DNA of 6,064 nucleotides, taken from positions 1 to 6,064 of the forward strand of contig DASXTS010000162.1 in NCBI GenBank assembly GCA_036505275.1, written 5' to 3'. Below the pieces are notes generated by a model that did no database searches, had not been told where the DNA came from, and worked only from the letters and a program-made list of their open reading frames with translations. Of the stretch, positions 1 to 5,197 are shown piece by piece (position 1 is the first letter of the stretch; each line of letters opens with the position of its first letter). The DNA comes from DASXTS01 sp036505275. Lineage in GTDB: Bacteria; Actinomycetota; Actinomycetes; Mycobacteriales; Pseudonocardiaceae. The translations under genes and the position numbers were made by a program.

Positions 1-360
1 GGAGCACACGTCGAGCGACAACCCCTCGTCGGCCACCCAGCGGGCCACCTCGGTGCACAGGAACGCCTTGGCCGCGTAGTGCACCAGCGACGGCTCGCCG
101 AACGCGGCGACGTACTCCGCGCAGCGGGACCGGAAGTCGGCCTCGTCCACGACGAACTGCGGGGTGCGGAAGCGGATGGCCAGGTCGCGGCAGTCCACGC
201 CGGCCAGCCGAAGCACCCCGTCCCCGTCTCGGCTGGCGTTGCGCGGCCACACCGCCGGCGGCAGCGCGTTCAGCTCGTCGGCCCCGGACGGCGGCGGCCC
301 GGCGGTGCTGGCCGGCGCGAGCACGTCGGCGTGCCGCGGGCCAGCCGGATGCGCCCTCAC
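1..360 (-). CDS. lysA: Diaminopimelate decarboxylase, N-terminal part (runs off the left edge)
   Basis: LysA is the PLP-dependent enzyme that decarboxylates meso-diaminopimelate to L-lysine, the last step of lysine synthesis, in the cytoplasm. The window holds the first 120 codons, about a quarter of the usual 440-480 residues. The N-terminus (RAHPAGPRHADVL, then LNALPPAVWPRNA) is the actinobacterial LysA signature. It is followed by RFRTPQFVVDEADFRSRC and by YAAKAF, whose Lys98 should be the PLP-binding lysine, then LSLDVCS at the edge. The GTG at 360-358 is chosen because it gives the family N-terminus exactly. It is in frame with the argS stop 39 nt upstream, and the only other GTGs in the gap are out of frame. 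A GAGGG stretch just upstream serves as ribosome-binding site. argS lies immediately upstream on the same strand, so the two are probably one transcript. Identification is firm; the rest of the gene is not visible. Confidence 0.95.
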   Translation of the reverse strand, partial: MRAHPAGPRHADVLAPASTAGPPPSGADELNALPPAVWPRNASRDGDGVLRLAGVDCRDLAIRFRTPQFVVDEADFRSRCAEYVAAFGEPSLVHYAAKAFLCTEVARWVADEGLSLDVCS

Positions 361-396
361 CGTGCCCTCACCCGGGCCCTCACCGTGCGCCTCACC
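355..396 (-). repeat. Four GGTGAGG repeats in the argS-lysA gap
   Basis: The minus strand carries GGTGAGG four times, at 390-396, 378-384, 366-372 and 355-361, with starts 11-12 bp apart, close to one helical turn. The last copy contains the lysA GTG start, and the copy before it supplies the GAGGG ribosome-binding stretch. The flanking bases (GC-rich, GGGTGAGGGCAC-like) are only partly conserved, so this is a degenerate short tandem array. Whether it is regulatory or simply expanded Shine-Dalgarno-like sequence cannot be told from the sequence. Confidence 0.7.
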
Positions 397-399
397 CGG

Positions 400-2058
400 T
401 CACATCCGCTCTGGGGCCGACACGCCGAGCAGCCCGAGCCCGTTCGCCAGCACCCGCCGCGCCCCTGCGCACAGCGCCAGCCGCGCGGCATGCAGCTCCG
501 ACAGCGGCTCATCGCCCACCGGCAGCACCCGGCACGTGTCGTAGAACCGGTGGTAGGCGCCGGCCAGCTCCTCAAGGTAGCGGGCCACCCGGTGCGGCTC
601 GCGCAGCTCCGCGGCCGCGCCCACGACCCGTGGGTACTCGCCGAGCGTGCGGATCAGCTCCCCCTCCCGCTCGTGCTCGAGCAGCCCGAGCCGCACGGTC
701 GCCGCCTCGAACGTCACGCCAAGGTCGGCCGCGTTGCGCATCAGCGAGGCGAGCCGGGCGTGCGCGTACTGGACATAGAACACGGGGTTGTCGTTGGTCC
801 GCTTGGACCAGGTGTCCAGGTCGATCTCCAGCGGCGAGTCCACCGACGAGCGGATCAGCGCGTACCGGGCGGCATCTACGCCGATGGCGTCCACCAGGTC
901 GTCCATGGTGATCATGGTGCCGGCCCGCTTGCTCATCCGCACCGGCCGGCCCTCCCGCCGCAGGCTGACCAGCTGCCCGATGAGCACCTCGACGGTGTCC
1001 GGGTCGTCGCCGAGCGCCTCGGCGGCGGCCTTCAGCCGCGCGACGTACCCGTGGTGGTCCGCGCCAAGCATGTAGATGCACAGGTCGAAGCCGCGGGAAC
1101 GCTTGTCCAGGAAATAGGCCACGTCGCCGGCGATGTAGGCCGGCGTGCCGTCGCTGCGGATCACCGGCCGGTCCTTGTCGTCGCCGAACTCCGACGACCG
1201 CAGCCACCACGCGCCGTCCGCGAAGTACAGGTGGCCGCTCTCCTTCAGCCGCGCCACCGCGACGTCCACCGCGCCGGAGTCGTGCAGCGACTGCTCGTAG
1301 AAGTACACGTCGAAGTCGGTCCGGAACTCATGCAGGCTCGCCTTGATCGCGTCGAACATCAGCCCGACGCCGATCCGCCGGAACGTCTCCTCCCGCTCGC
1401 CGTCCGGCAGGTCCAGCGCACCCGGCTGGATCCGCAGCGCCTCGGCGGCGATGTCGCGGATGTAGTCGCCCTCGTAGCCGTCCGCCGGCACCGCCCGGCC
1501 CTGCGCCGCGGCGATGAGCGAGCGTACGAAGCGGTCGATCTGCGCACCGGCGTCGTTGAAGTAGTACTCGCGGGTCACGTCGCCGCCGCGGGCCGCCAGG
1601 ATTCGGCCGAGCGCATCGCCGACCGCCGCCCACCGGGTGGCGCCGAGGTGCAGCGGCCCGGTCGGGTTCGCCGATACGAACTCCAGGTTGATCCGCCGCC
1701 CGGCGAGCTCGCTGCCGTGCCCGTAGCGTGGCCCGATGGCCAGTACCTCGCGCACGATCATGCCCTGCGCGTCCGGGGCCAGCCGCAGGTTGAGGAAGCC
1801 GGGACCGGCCACCTCGGCGGAGTCGATCTCGTCGCGGGCGCTGAGCGCGTCGGCCAGCCAGCCGGCCAGGTCCCGCGGCGGCACGCCCACCTTCTTGGCG
1901 CTCTGCAGGGCCACGTTCGTCGCGTAGTCGCCGTGATCGGGATTGCGCGGGCGCTCGACGGTGACCGCGGCCGGCAGCACGCCGGCGTCCAGGCCGCGCT
2001 CGGCCAGCACGGCGGCGGCCGTGGCATGGATGAGCTCGGCGAGTGCGGCGGGTGTCAC
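400..2058 (-). CDS. argS: Arginyl-tRNA synthetase
   Basis: Class I aminoacyl-tRNA synthetase that charges tRNA-Arg with arginine using ATP, in the cytoplasm. The product is 552 residues, the normal length for ArgRS. The N-terminal additional domain (residues about 1-90) opens TPAALAELIHATAAAVLAER. The catalytic domain shows NPTGPLHLGATRWAAVG with the HIGH-like motif at His137-Ala140, and VRMSKRAGT with the KMSKS-like loop at Met375-Lys377. The C-terminal DALR anticodon-binding helical domain includes REPHRVARYLEELAGAYHRF and ends LGLLGVSAPERM. The open frame continues far upstream to 3063, but the GTG at 2058-2056 matches the family N-terminus, and a -10-like TAGACT sits 7 nt before it, which fits leaderless translation. 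lysA follows after 39 nt. A tRNA-Arg gene lies 1.8 kb away on the other strand, which is probably coincidence. Confidence 0.97.
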   Translation of the reverse strand: MTPAALAELIHATAAAVLAERGLDAGVLPAAVTVERPRNPDHGDYATNVALQSAKKVGVPPRDLAGWLADALSARDEIDSAEVAGPGFLNLRLAPDAQGMIVREVLAIGPRYGHGSELAGRRINLEFVSANPTGPLHLGATRWAAVGDALGRILAARGGDVTREYYFNDAGAQIDRFVRSLIAAAQGRAVPADGYEGDYIRDIAAEALRIQPGALDLPDGEREETFRRIGVGLMFDAIKASLHEFRTDFDVYFYEQSLHDSGAVDVAVARLKESGHLYFADGAWWLRSSEFGDDKDRPVIRSDGTPAYIAGDVAYFLDKRSRGFDLCIYMLGADHHGYVARLKAAAEALGDDPDTVEVLIGQLVSLRREGRPVRMSKRAGTMITMDDLVDAIGVDAARYALIRSSVDSPLEIDLDTWSKRTNDNPVFYVQYAHARLASLMRNAADLGVTFEAATVRLGLLEHEREGELIRTLGEYPRVVGAAAELREPHRVARYLEELAGAYHRFYDTCRVLPVGDEPLSELHAARLALCAGARRVLANGLGLLGVSAPERM

Positions 2059-2065
2059 CCGCCGA

Positions 2066-2071
2066 AGTCTA
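2066..2071 (-). promoter_or_regulatory. Probable -10 box for leaderless argS transcription
   Basis: TAGACT on the minus strand fits the actinobacterial TANNNT -10 consensus. Seven nt separate it from the argS GTG (2058), so the expected start of transcription is the start codon itself. No ribosome-binding site lies in those 7 nt, and no TTGACA-like -35 is seen at 17-18 nt. It is one arm of an 8-bp inverted repeat with the plus-strand box at 2128-2133. Confidence 0.55.
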
Positions 2072-2127
2072 GGCGGCTGGGCGGCCGGGTCCCGGCGGGC
2101 CCTCACCGGGTGCTGACGCAACGTCCC

Positions 2128-2133
2128 TAGACT
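2128..2133 (+). promoter_or_regulatory. Probable -10 box for the DUF3105-DUF305 genes
   Basis: TAGACT on the plus strand lies 60 nt before the DUF3105 ATG, which predicts a leader of about 50 nt. No good -35 is visible: a CTGACG at 2113-2118 is too close. CCTAGACT at 2126-2133 is the exact reverse complement of AGTCTAGG at 2066-2073, so the two divergent promoters share mirrored -10 regions. Confidence 0.45.
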
Positions 2134-2193
2134 GATCGCGCGGCGCAAGCGGCGCTGGGCACCGGCACGGATCCGTTGATGTAAGGCGAGGTT

Positions 2194-3024
2194 ATGGCGA
2201 GCGGCAAAACGAGCAAGGCGGTGCGCAGCGCGCGGTCCTCCGTGGTGGTGAGCAAGCCGAAGCCGTGGGGCACGATCGCCGCGGTGCTGGTGGTCGTGCT
2301 GTTCGCCGGCGGCGTGTTCGGCTACGCCTATTACAAATGGGACGCCAAGCGCGACAAGGAAGCCGAGCTGGCGGCATACACCCCGTCGGAGACCAACAAA
2401 GACCCCTCGGACAAGATCCAGGGCGTGGTCAAGGTCGACTACAACAAAGCGCGGGGCCACGTCATCGCCACCCAGCGGGTCGCCTACGACCGGTTCCCGC
2501 CGTTCGGCGGGCCGCACGACGGCGTGTGGGCCGACTGCAACGGCGTCGTCTACAACGATCCGGTCCGCAACGAAAACATGGTGCACCCGCTCGAGCACGG
2601 CGCCGTCTGGATCGCCTACAACCCCGACCAGGTCACCGGCTCCGCGCTGGACACCCTCAAGGCCAAGGTCACCGGCCAGACCCACATGATGCTGTCGCCG
2701 TACCCCTCGCTGGACAAGCCCATCTCCCTCCAGTCCTGGGGCCACCAGCTCAAGGTGGACACCGCCGACGATCCGCGGATCGACCGGTTCATCCGGGCCC
2801 TGCGCACCAACCCGTACCAGTACCCCGAGGTCGGCGGCACCTGTGACCCCACGCCCGGCACGTGGGACAACGCCTCGCCACCGCCGTTCGTCGGCACCCC
2901 GCCACCAGCGGACGCCGTGCCCATGGACTTCAACGTGAACCCGACAAGTGCCGCCGCGAACACCTCCGCACCGGCGCCGTCGGGGACAGGTGGCGCGGCG
3001 CCAACCACCCGGCCCACCGGCTGA
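2194..3024 (+). CDS. DUF3105 membrane-anchored protein
   Basis: A 276-residue protein of unknown function belonging to the DUF3105 family. A basic cytoplasmic N-terminus (residues 1-25) is followed by one membrane segment (about 26-47, WGTIAAVLVVVLFAGGVFGY) and then a domain that should face outside. The family hallmark runs from about residue 75: FPPFGGPHDGVWADCNG (His108, Cys115), then NMVHPLEHGAVWIAY (His131, Glu134, His135). Cys217 lies at the end of the domain. These conserved His, Cys and Glu residues look like a metal- or thiol-reactive site, but no activity has been shown as far as I know. The last 55 residues are a Pro/Ala/Thr-rich tail. The ATG at 2194 is well supported by AAGGCGAGG at 2183-2191. 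The stop overlaps the next ATG (TGATG), so the gene is translationally coupled to the DUF305 gene. Confidence 0.93.
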   Translation: MASGKTSKAVRSARSSVVVSKPKPWGTIAAVLVVVLFAGGVFGYAYYKWDAKRDKEAELAAYTPSETNKDPSDKIQGVVKVDYNKARGHVIATQRVAYDRFPPFGGPHDGVWADCNGVVYNDPVRNENMVHPLEHGAVWIAYNPDQVTGSALDTLKAKVTGQTHMMLSPYPSLDKPISLQSWGHQLKVDTADDPRIDRFIRALRTNPYQYPEVGGTCDPTPGTWDNASPPPFVGTPPPADAVPMDFNVNPTSAAANTSAPAPSGTGGAAPTTRPTG

Positions 3025-3767
3025 TGTCCTCCCCGATGTCGTCCCCCGTAGCCCCGTCAGCATCGTCCGAAGATGGCATCCCGGTCTCCCCGCCCCCGGT
3101 AGCGCCGCGCCGCTGGCTACGGATCCTGGTCGCCTGCGCCGGCGTGGCTGCCCTGCTCCTCGTCGGGATGGCCGCCGGCCTGCTCATCGCGCAGTCCCGG
3201 CCGTCGCCGGACGCAGCCGCCCCGGCCCCCGACTCCGTCGACGTCGGCTTCTCCCAGGACATGACCGCGCACCACCGGCAGGCCGTCCGGATGGCTGGCA
3301 TCGTCCGCGACAGCACCACCGACCTCGCCATCAAACAGATCGCCTTCGACATCGAGACCAACCAGCTCGAACAGATCGGACGCATGCAAGGCTGGCTCAA
3401 CCTCTGGGGTCGCGACCCGCTGCCCGTCAACGGCTACATGGCCTGGATGGGCAGCGCCGCTGCCCTGCACGGTCACTCGACATCCCCGGGTGGCGCCCTG
3501 GCCGCCATGCCCGGCATGGCCACCGACGCCGAGCTCACCCGACTCCAGCAGGCGACCGGCCGGGACCAGGACGTCCTCTTCCTGCAGCTCATGCTCCGCC
3601 ACCACCAGGGCGGGCTCGTCATGATCCGCTACGCGGCCGAGCACGCCGAGATCGGCGTCGTCCGCAACCTCGCCGCCCAGATGTCGGTCGCCCAGACCAA
3701 CGAGGTAGACCTGCTCACCAGCATGCTCGCCCAGCGCGGCGCCGCTCCCCTGCCCGCCCCCAGCTGA
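3024..3767 (+). CDS. DUF305 family membrane-anchored protein
   Basis: A 247-residue DUF305 protein. A Ser/Pro-rich cytoplasmic N-terminus precedes one membrane segment (residues about 31-56, with RR at 29-30 on the inside). A four-helix, ferritin-like DUF305 domain then faces outside. Its two signature helices are visible: DMTAHHRQAVRMA (His83-His84, Met90) and LRHHQGGLVMIRYA (His193-His194, Met199). Between them lies a Met/His-containing linker (HGHS, then AAMPGMATDAEL). At least one DUF305 protein, cyanobacterial CopM, binds copper, so an envelope metal-binding role is a reasonable inference here, not a demonstration. The start at 3024 overlaps the DUF3105 stop by 1 nt and lacks its own ribosome-binding site, so it depends on coupling. 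An in-frame ATG at 3036 is the alternative start. Confidence 0.93.
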   Translation: MSSPMSSPVAPSASSEDGIPVSPPPVAPRRWLRILVACAGVAALLLVGMAAGLLIAQSRPSPDAAAPAPDSVDVGFSQDMTAHHRQAVRMAGIVRDSTTDLAIKQIAFDIETNQLEQIGRMQGWLNLWGRDPLPVNGYMAWMGSAAALHGHSTSPGGALAAMPGMATDAELTRLQQATGRDQDVLFLQLMLRHHQGGLVMIRYAAEHAEIGVVRNLAAQMSVAQTNEVDLLTSMLAQRGAAPLPAPS

Positions 3768-3780
3768 CCCGACGTCGGGT
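3767..3780. repeat. 14-bp perfect palindrome after the DUF305 stop
   Basis: ACCCGACGTCGGGT is its own reverse complement and begins at the last base of the DUF305 stop codon. As RNA it would form a 5-bp stem with an ACGT loop, extendable by two G-U pairs. No U-tract follows, so it is a weak terminator candidate. It could equally be a protein-binding site near the tRNA promoter. Confidence 0.5.
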
Positions 3781-3796
3781 TGCGCGGTCCGTGCGC

Positions 3797-3802
3797 TACC
3801 CT
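3797..3802 (+). promoter_or_regulatory. Possible -10 box for the tRNA-Arg gene
   Basis: TACCCT fits TANNNT and lies 35 nt before the mature tRNA 5' end, giving a short 5' leader. No -35 element at normal spacing is visible: TTGCGC at 3780-3785 is only 11 nt away. This is a tentative call based on position and a loose consensus. Confidence 0.35.
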
Positions 3803-3837
3803 TGTCCAGGTCGTTGATCGTGTGTGATCGCGACGCC

Positions 3838-3909
3838 GCCCCCGTAGCTCAGGGGATAGAGCACCGCCCTCCGGAGGCGGGAGCGCAGGTTCGAATCCTG
3901 CCGGGGGCA
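3838..3909 (+). tRNA. tRNA-Arg, anticodon CCG
   Basis: The complete cloverleaf can be drawn by hand. The acceptor stem GCCCCCG/CGGGGGC pairs 3838-3844 with 3902-3908. The D arm is GCTC/GAGC (3847-3862). The anticodon arm is CCGCC/GGCGG around the loop CTCCGGA, with anticodon CCG at 3871-3873. The variable loop is GAGC. The T arm GCAGG/CCTGC encloses TTCGAAT (3885-3901), and the discriminator is A3909. No CCA is encoded, as is usual in actinobacteria. It reads CGG arginine codons, which are common in this GC-rich DNA. An integrase remnant pointing at its 3' end 140 nt away indicates that this tRNA served as an integration site; the tRNA itself is intact. Confidence 0.97.
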
Positions 3910-3910
3910 C

Positions 3911-3934
3911 ACCTTCCGACCTGCATGAGAAGGT
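3911..3934. repeat. Inverted repeat just after the tRNA
   Basis: ACCTTC at 3911-3916 and GAAGGT at 3929-3934 form a 6-bp stem with a 12-nt loop, starting 2 nt after the tRNA discriminator base. No U-tract follows. It may help end or process the tRNA transcript, or be part of the integrase core site; the sequence does not decide. Confidence 0.35.
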
Positions 3935-3948
3935 CCCTGACCAGCTAT

Positions 3949-4002
3949 AACGCGGTCATGGGCCTTCCTCGTGTGAACGCGGTCATGGGCCTTCCTCGTG
4001 TG
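3949..4002. repeat. Perfect 27-bp tandem duplication between tRNA and integrase
   Basis: Bases 3949-3975 and 3976-4002 are identical over 27 bp (each begins AACGCGGTCATGGG and ends CCTCGTGTG) with no spacer. The copies lie in the 140-bp gap between the tRNA 3' end and the integrase stop codon, where attachment-site arm repeats bound by tyrosine integrases are normally located. Identity without any divergence means either recent duplication or selection. Confidence 0.9.
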
Positions 4003-4048
4003 TCCGGCTGGGACCGACCATATCCGGCCGTCAGCGGCTCGCTGTGCC

Positions 4049-4324
4049 CTATTCGTGCCCTAGCTCTGATGTCCTAGCTAGCGCTGCCTGGACGCGCTGC
4101 CGGATGGCCGCCTCCCCGCCGTCGAGGCACTTGGCGTAGATCTTGACTAGGACTTCGACGGAGTGGCCGGCCCATTCGGCCACGGACGTGGGTGGCACGC
4201 CGCCGTTGAGCCAGGTCGACACGGCCGCGTGGCGTAGGTCGTAGGGCGTCTTCGCCAACGGGGACATGGCCACTTCCTCCGTTAAGACCTCCTCCCGTGC
4301 TCGGCGCCATGCGCGCACAATCAT
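4049..4324 (-). pseudogene. Tyrosine integrase, C-terminal catalytic fragment only
   Basis: This encodes at most 91 residues of a site-specific tyrosine recombinase, compared with 370-450 in intact actinobacterial integrases. The remaining segment contains TPYDLRHAAVSTWL (second catalytic Arg, Arg31 of the fragment; Tyr28 stands where His or Lys is usual in the HxxR box), WAGHSVEVL (His54) and KIYAKCLDGG (Tyr63, the nucleophile). The arm-binding and core-binding domains, and the first catalytic Arg, are gone. Homology-like sequence starts near VRAWRRAREEVLTEE (about 4318), right where the PIN gene begins on the other strand. The ATG at 4324 is only the first methionine in the frame and has no ribosome-binding site. 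The fragment cannot catalyse recombination by itself. It points toward tRNA-Arg, as expected for an element inserted there. Confidence 0.88.
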
Positions 4325-4724
4325 AGTCGTCGATGAACTCGACCGGCTGAAGCGGCATAGCGACTCGTGTGTTCGCTGGCGTGCCCGTTATACGCTCGCA
4401 GTTCTTGACCGGGCGCTGCCAGACGGCGCCGGGCCCGCACGGTTACGGGATGCAGACTATTCCGCTCTAAGCCGAGGCGAGATCCCTCGCGGGGAAGTCA
4501 GTATCGAAGTCGTGTTCGACCCACCTGGGCACGTTCGGTTGCCGATCAACGATGACGAGATAATCGACCGAATTCTCGCCATTCGGTCCTTGGCTGGACG
4601 CGAGGTCACCTTGCTGACATATGATACCCGCCAGTCCATGCGGGCCCGTACCGAGGGTGTGCCTGTGGTCAAGCTATCGCCTTCATTAGGCGAAGAACCC
4701 ACCAAGAAGCGAAGCAGATCGTGA
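4266..4724 (+). CDS. PIN-domain protein, N-terminally truncated
   Basis: The frame encodes 152 residues. Residues 18-136 look like a PIN (VapC/PhoH-type) nuclease domain from its second strand onward: TIIVVDELDRLKRH (acidic Glu24), VRWRARYTLAVLDRAL, FDPPGHVRLPINDDEIID (Asp96, Asp97), and VTLLTYDTRQSMRA (Asp120). PIN nucleases cut RNA or DNA with Mg2+ held by four acidic residues. The first, in the usual N-terminal LDTNVL strand, is missing here. Residues 1-17 (Ser/Arg-rich) are antisense to the integrase remnant and are not PIN sequence. The ATG at 4266 is the first available start, with only a weak GGGGA before it and no usual start codon between the junction and the domain. The product may therefore be an inactive chimera or not made at all. 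The stop overlaps the next gene (GTGA). An Asn/Asp-dense DDEIID block supports the PIN assignment over other folds. Confidence 0.7.
   Translation: MATSSVKTSSRARRHARTIIVVDELDRLKRHSDSCVRWRARYTLAVLDRALPDGAGPARLRDADYSALSRGEIPRGEVSIEVVFDPPGHVRLPINDDEIIDRILAIRSLAGREVTLLTYDTRQSMRARTEGVPVVKLSPSLGEEPTKKRSRS
4312..4325. other. Deletion junction joining integrase and PIN gene fragments
   Basis: On the minus strand the integrase sequence becomes recognisable below about 4320. On the plus strand the PIN-like sequence begins at TIIVVDELDRLK, with codon 4317. Both genes lack their 5' parts and meet head to head within a few bases, which fits a single internal deletion removing both fronts and the DNA between them. 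The breakpoint is inferred from where family-like sequence starts, not from an alignment. Confidence 0.55.
4677..4693 (+). repeat. Small hairpin near the end of the PIN gene
   Basis: TCGCCT-TCATT-AGGCGA is a perfect 6-bp stem with a 5-nt loop, ending 27 nt before the GTG of the downstream gene. It lies inside the PIN coding sequence. It could tune coupled translation of the next gene, or be chance. There is no U-tract, so it is not a terminator. Confidence 0.35.
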
Positions 4725-5197
4725 ACGCCAATACCATCGTCGCAATTGCGGGCCTCATCGCAACGACGCTCACAGGGCTCGGCGTCACGTTCATCCAGGG
4801 CCGAATCGCCGCCCGAAACGCGGTCGCCGGAAGATTGCACGAGCAACGCCTCAGCGCATACACGGACGCCATGGTGCATGTGCAGACAGTCGAGGGCAGC
4901 TTGAACGAAATCCTCGAAGACCCGGACTTGCGGTCCAGCCCCTACGGACCAGAAGGTCCGCACCGGGACCTGATCACGGCTCGGCTCCGCCTCATCGCGC
5001 CACCCTCGGTCATTCACGCTTGGCAAGAACTAACTTCCGCCTGGGACGCGCTGATGTGGAACGCCGAACAAGACGGCCCGGTCAACCGTCGCGGTGACTA
5101 TCATCTGCAGGGAGAGGACGCCGATGTTGTACGTGTGCAGGCAGCAATAACGGGCTTGATCACGGCGCTTCATCGGGCGATGGATTTCCCGCCATAA
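4721..5197 (+). CDS. Hypothetical small protein with one N-terminal membrane segment
   Basis: I do not recognise a named family. The 158-residue product opens with one hydrophobic segment (residues about 5-26, TIVAIAGLIATTLTGLGVTF), followed by a basic, helical stretch (QGRIAARNAVAGRLHEQR), which suggests the rest is cytoplasmic. The soluble part is mainly helical: LSAYTDAMVHVQTVEGSLNEI, then RDLITARLRLIAPPSVIHAW, then a C-terminal helix ending ALHRAMDFPP. From memory, short actinobacterial proteins with a membrane anchor, an Arg-rich linker and an ARLRLIA-like helix are common hypotheticals, but no function is known to me. The GTG start at 4721 overlaps the PIN stop by 4 nt (GTGA), and no good ribosome-binding site precedes it, so translation is probably coupled to the PIN gene. 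The reading frame is intact. GC is lower than in the core genes, as in the PIN gene, so both probably arrived together. Confidence 0.75.
   Translation: MNANTIVAIAGLIATTLTGLGVTFIQGRIAARNAVAGRLHEQRLSAYTDAMVHVQTVEGSLNEILEDPDLRSSPYGPEGPHRDLITARLRLIAPPSVIHAWQELTSAWDALMWNAEQDGPVNRRGDYHLQGEDADVVRVQAAITGLITALHRAMDFPP

Noticed and set aside
79..2130. A 683-codon plus-strand open frame opposite argS and lysA
   Set aside because: It is antisense to two unmistakable genes. The Arg/Pro/His/Val-rich, low-complexity translation and lack of any family motif are typical of the shadow frame created by high third-position GC.
2059..3063. Upstream extension of the argS frame to 887 residues
   Set aside because: The extension runs antisense through the DUF3105 gene and its promoter, while the family N-terminus begins at the GTG at 2058.
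3125..3140. Lipobox-like LVAC (Cys38) in the DUF305 protein
   Set aside because: The hydrophobic stretch follows rather than precedes the Cys, so this is part of a membrane segment, not a lipoprotein signal.
3802..4077. A 91-codon open frame running through the tRNA and the repeat
   Set aside because: It contains the entire tRNA gene and the tandem duplication, so it is not a plausible coding sequence.
4457..5026. A 189-codon minus-strand frame opposite the PIN and membrane-protein genes
   Set aside because: No ribosome-binding site or family motif, and it is antisense to two overlapping plus-strand frames with clear protein character.
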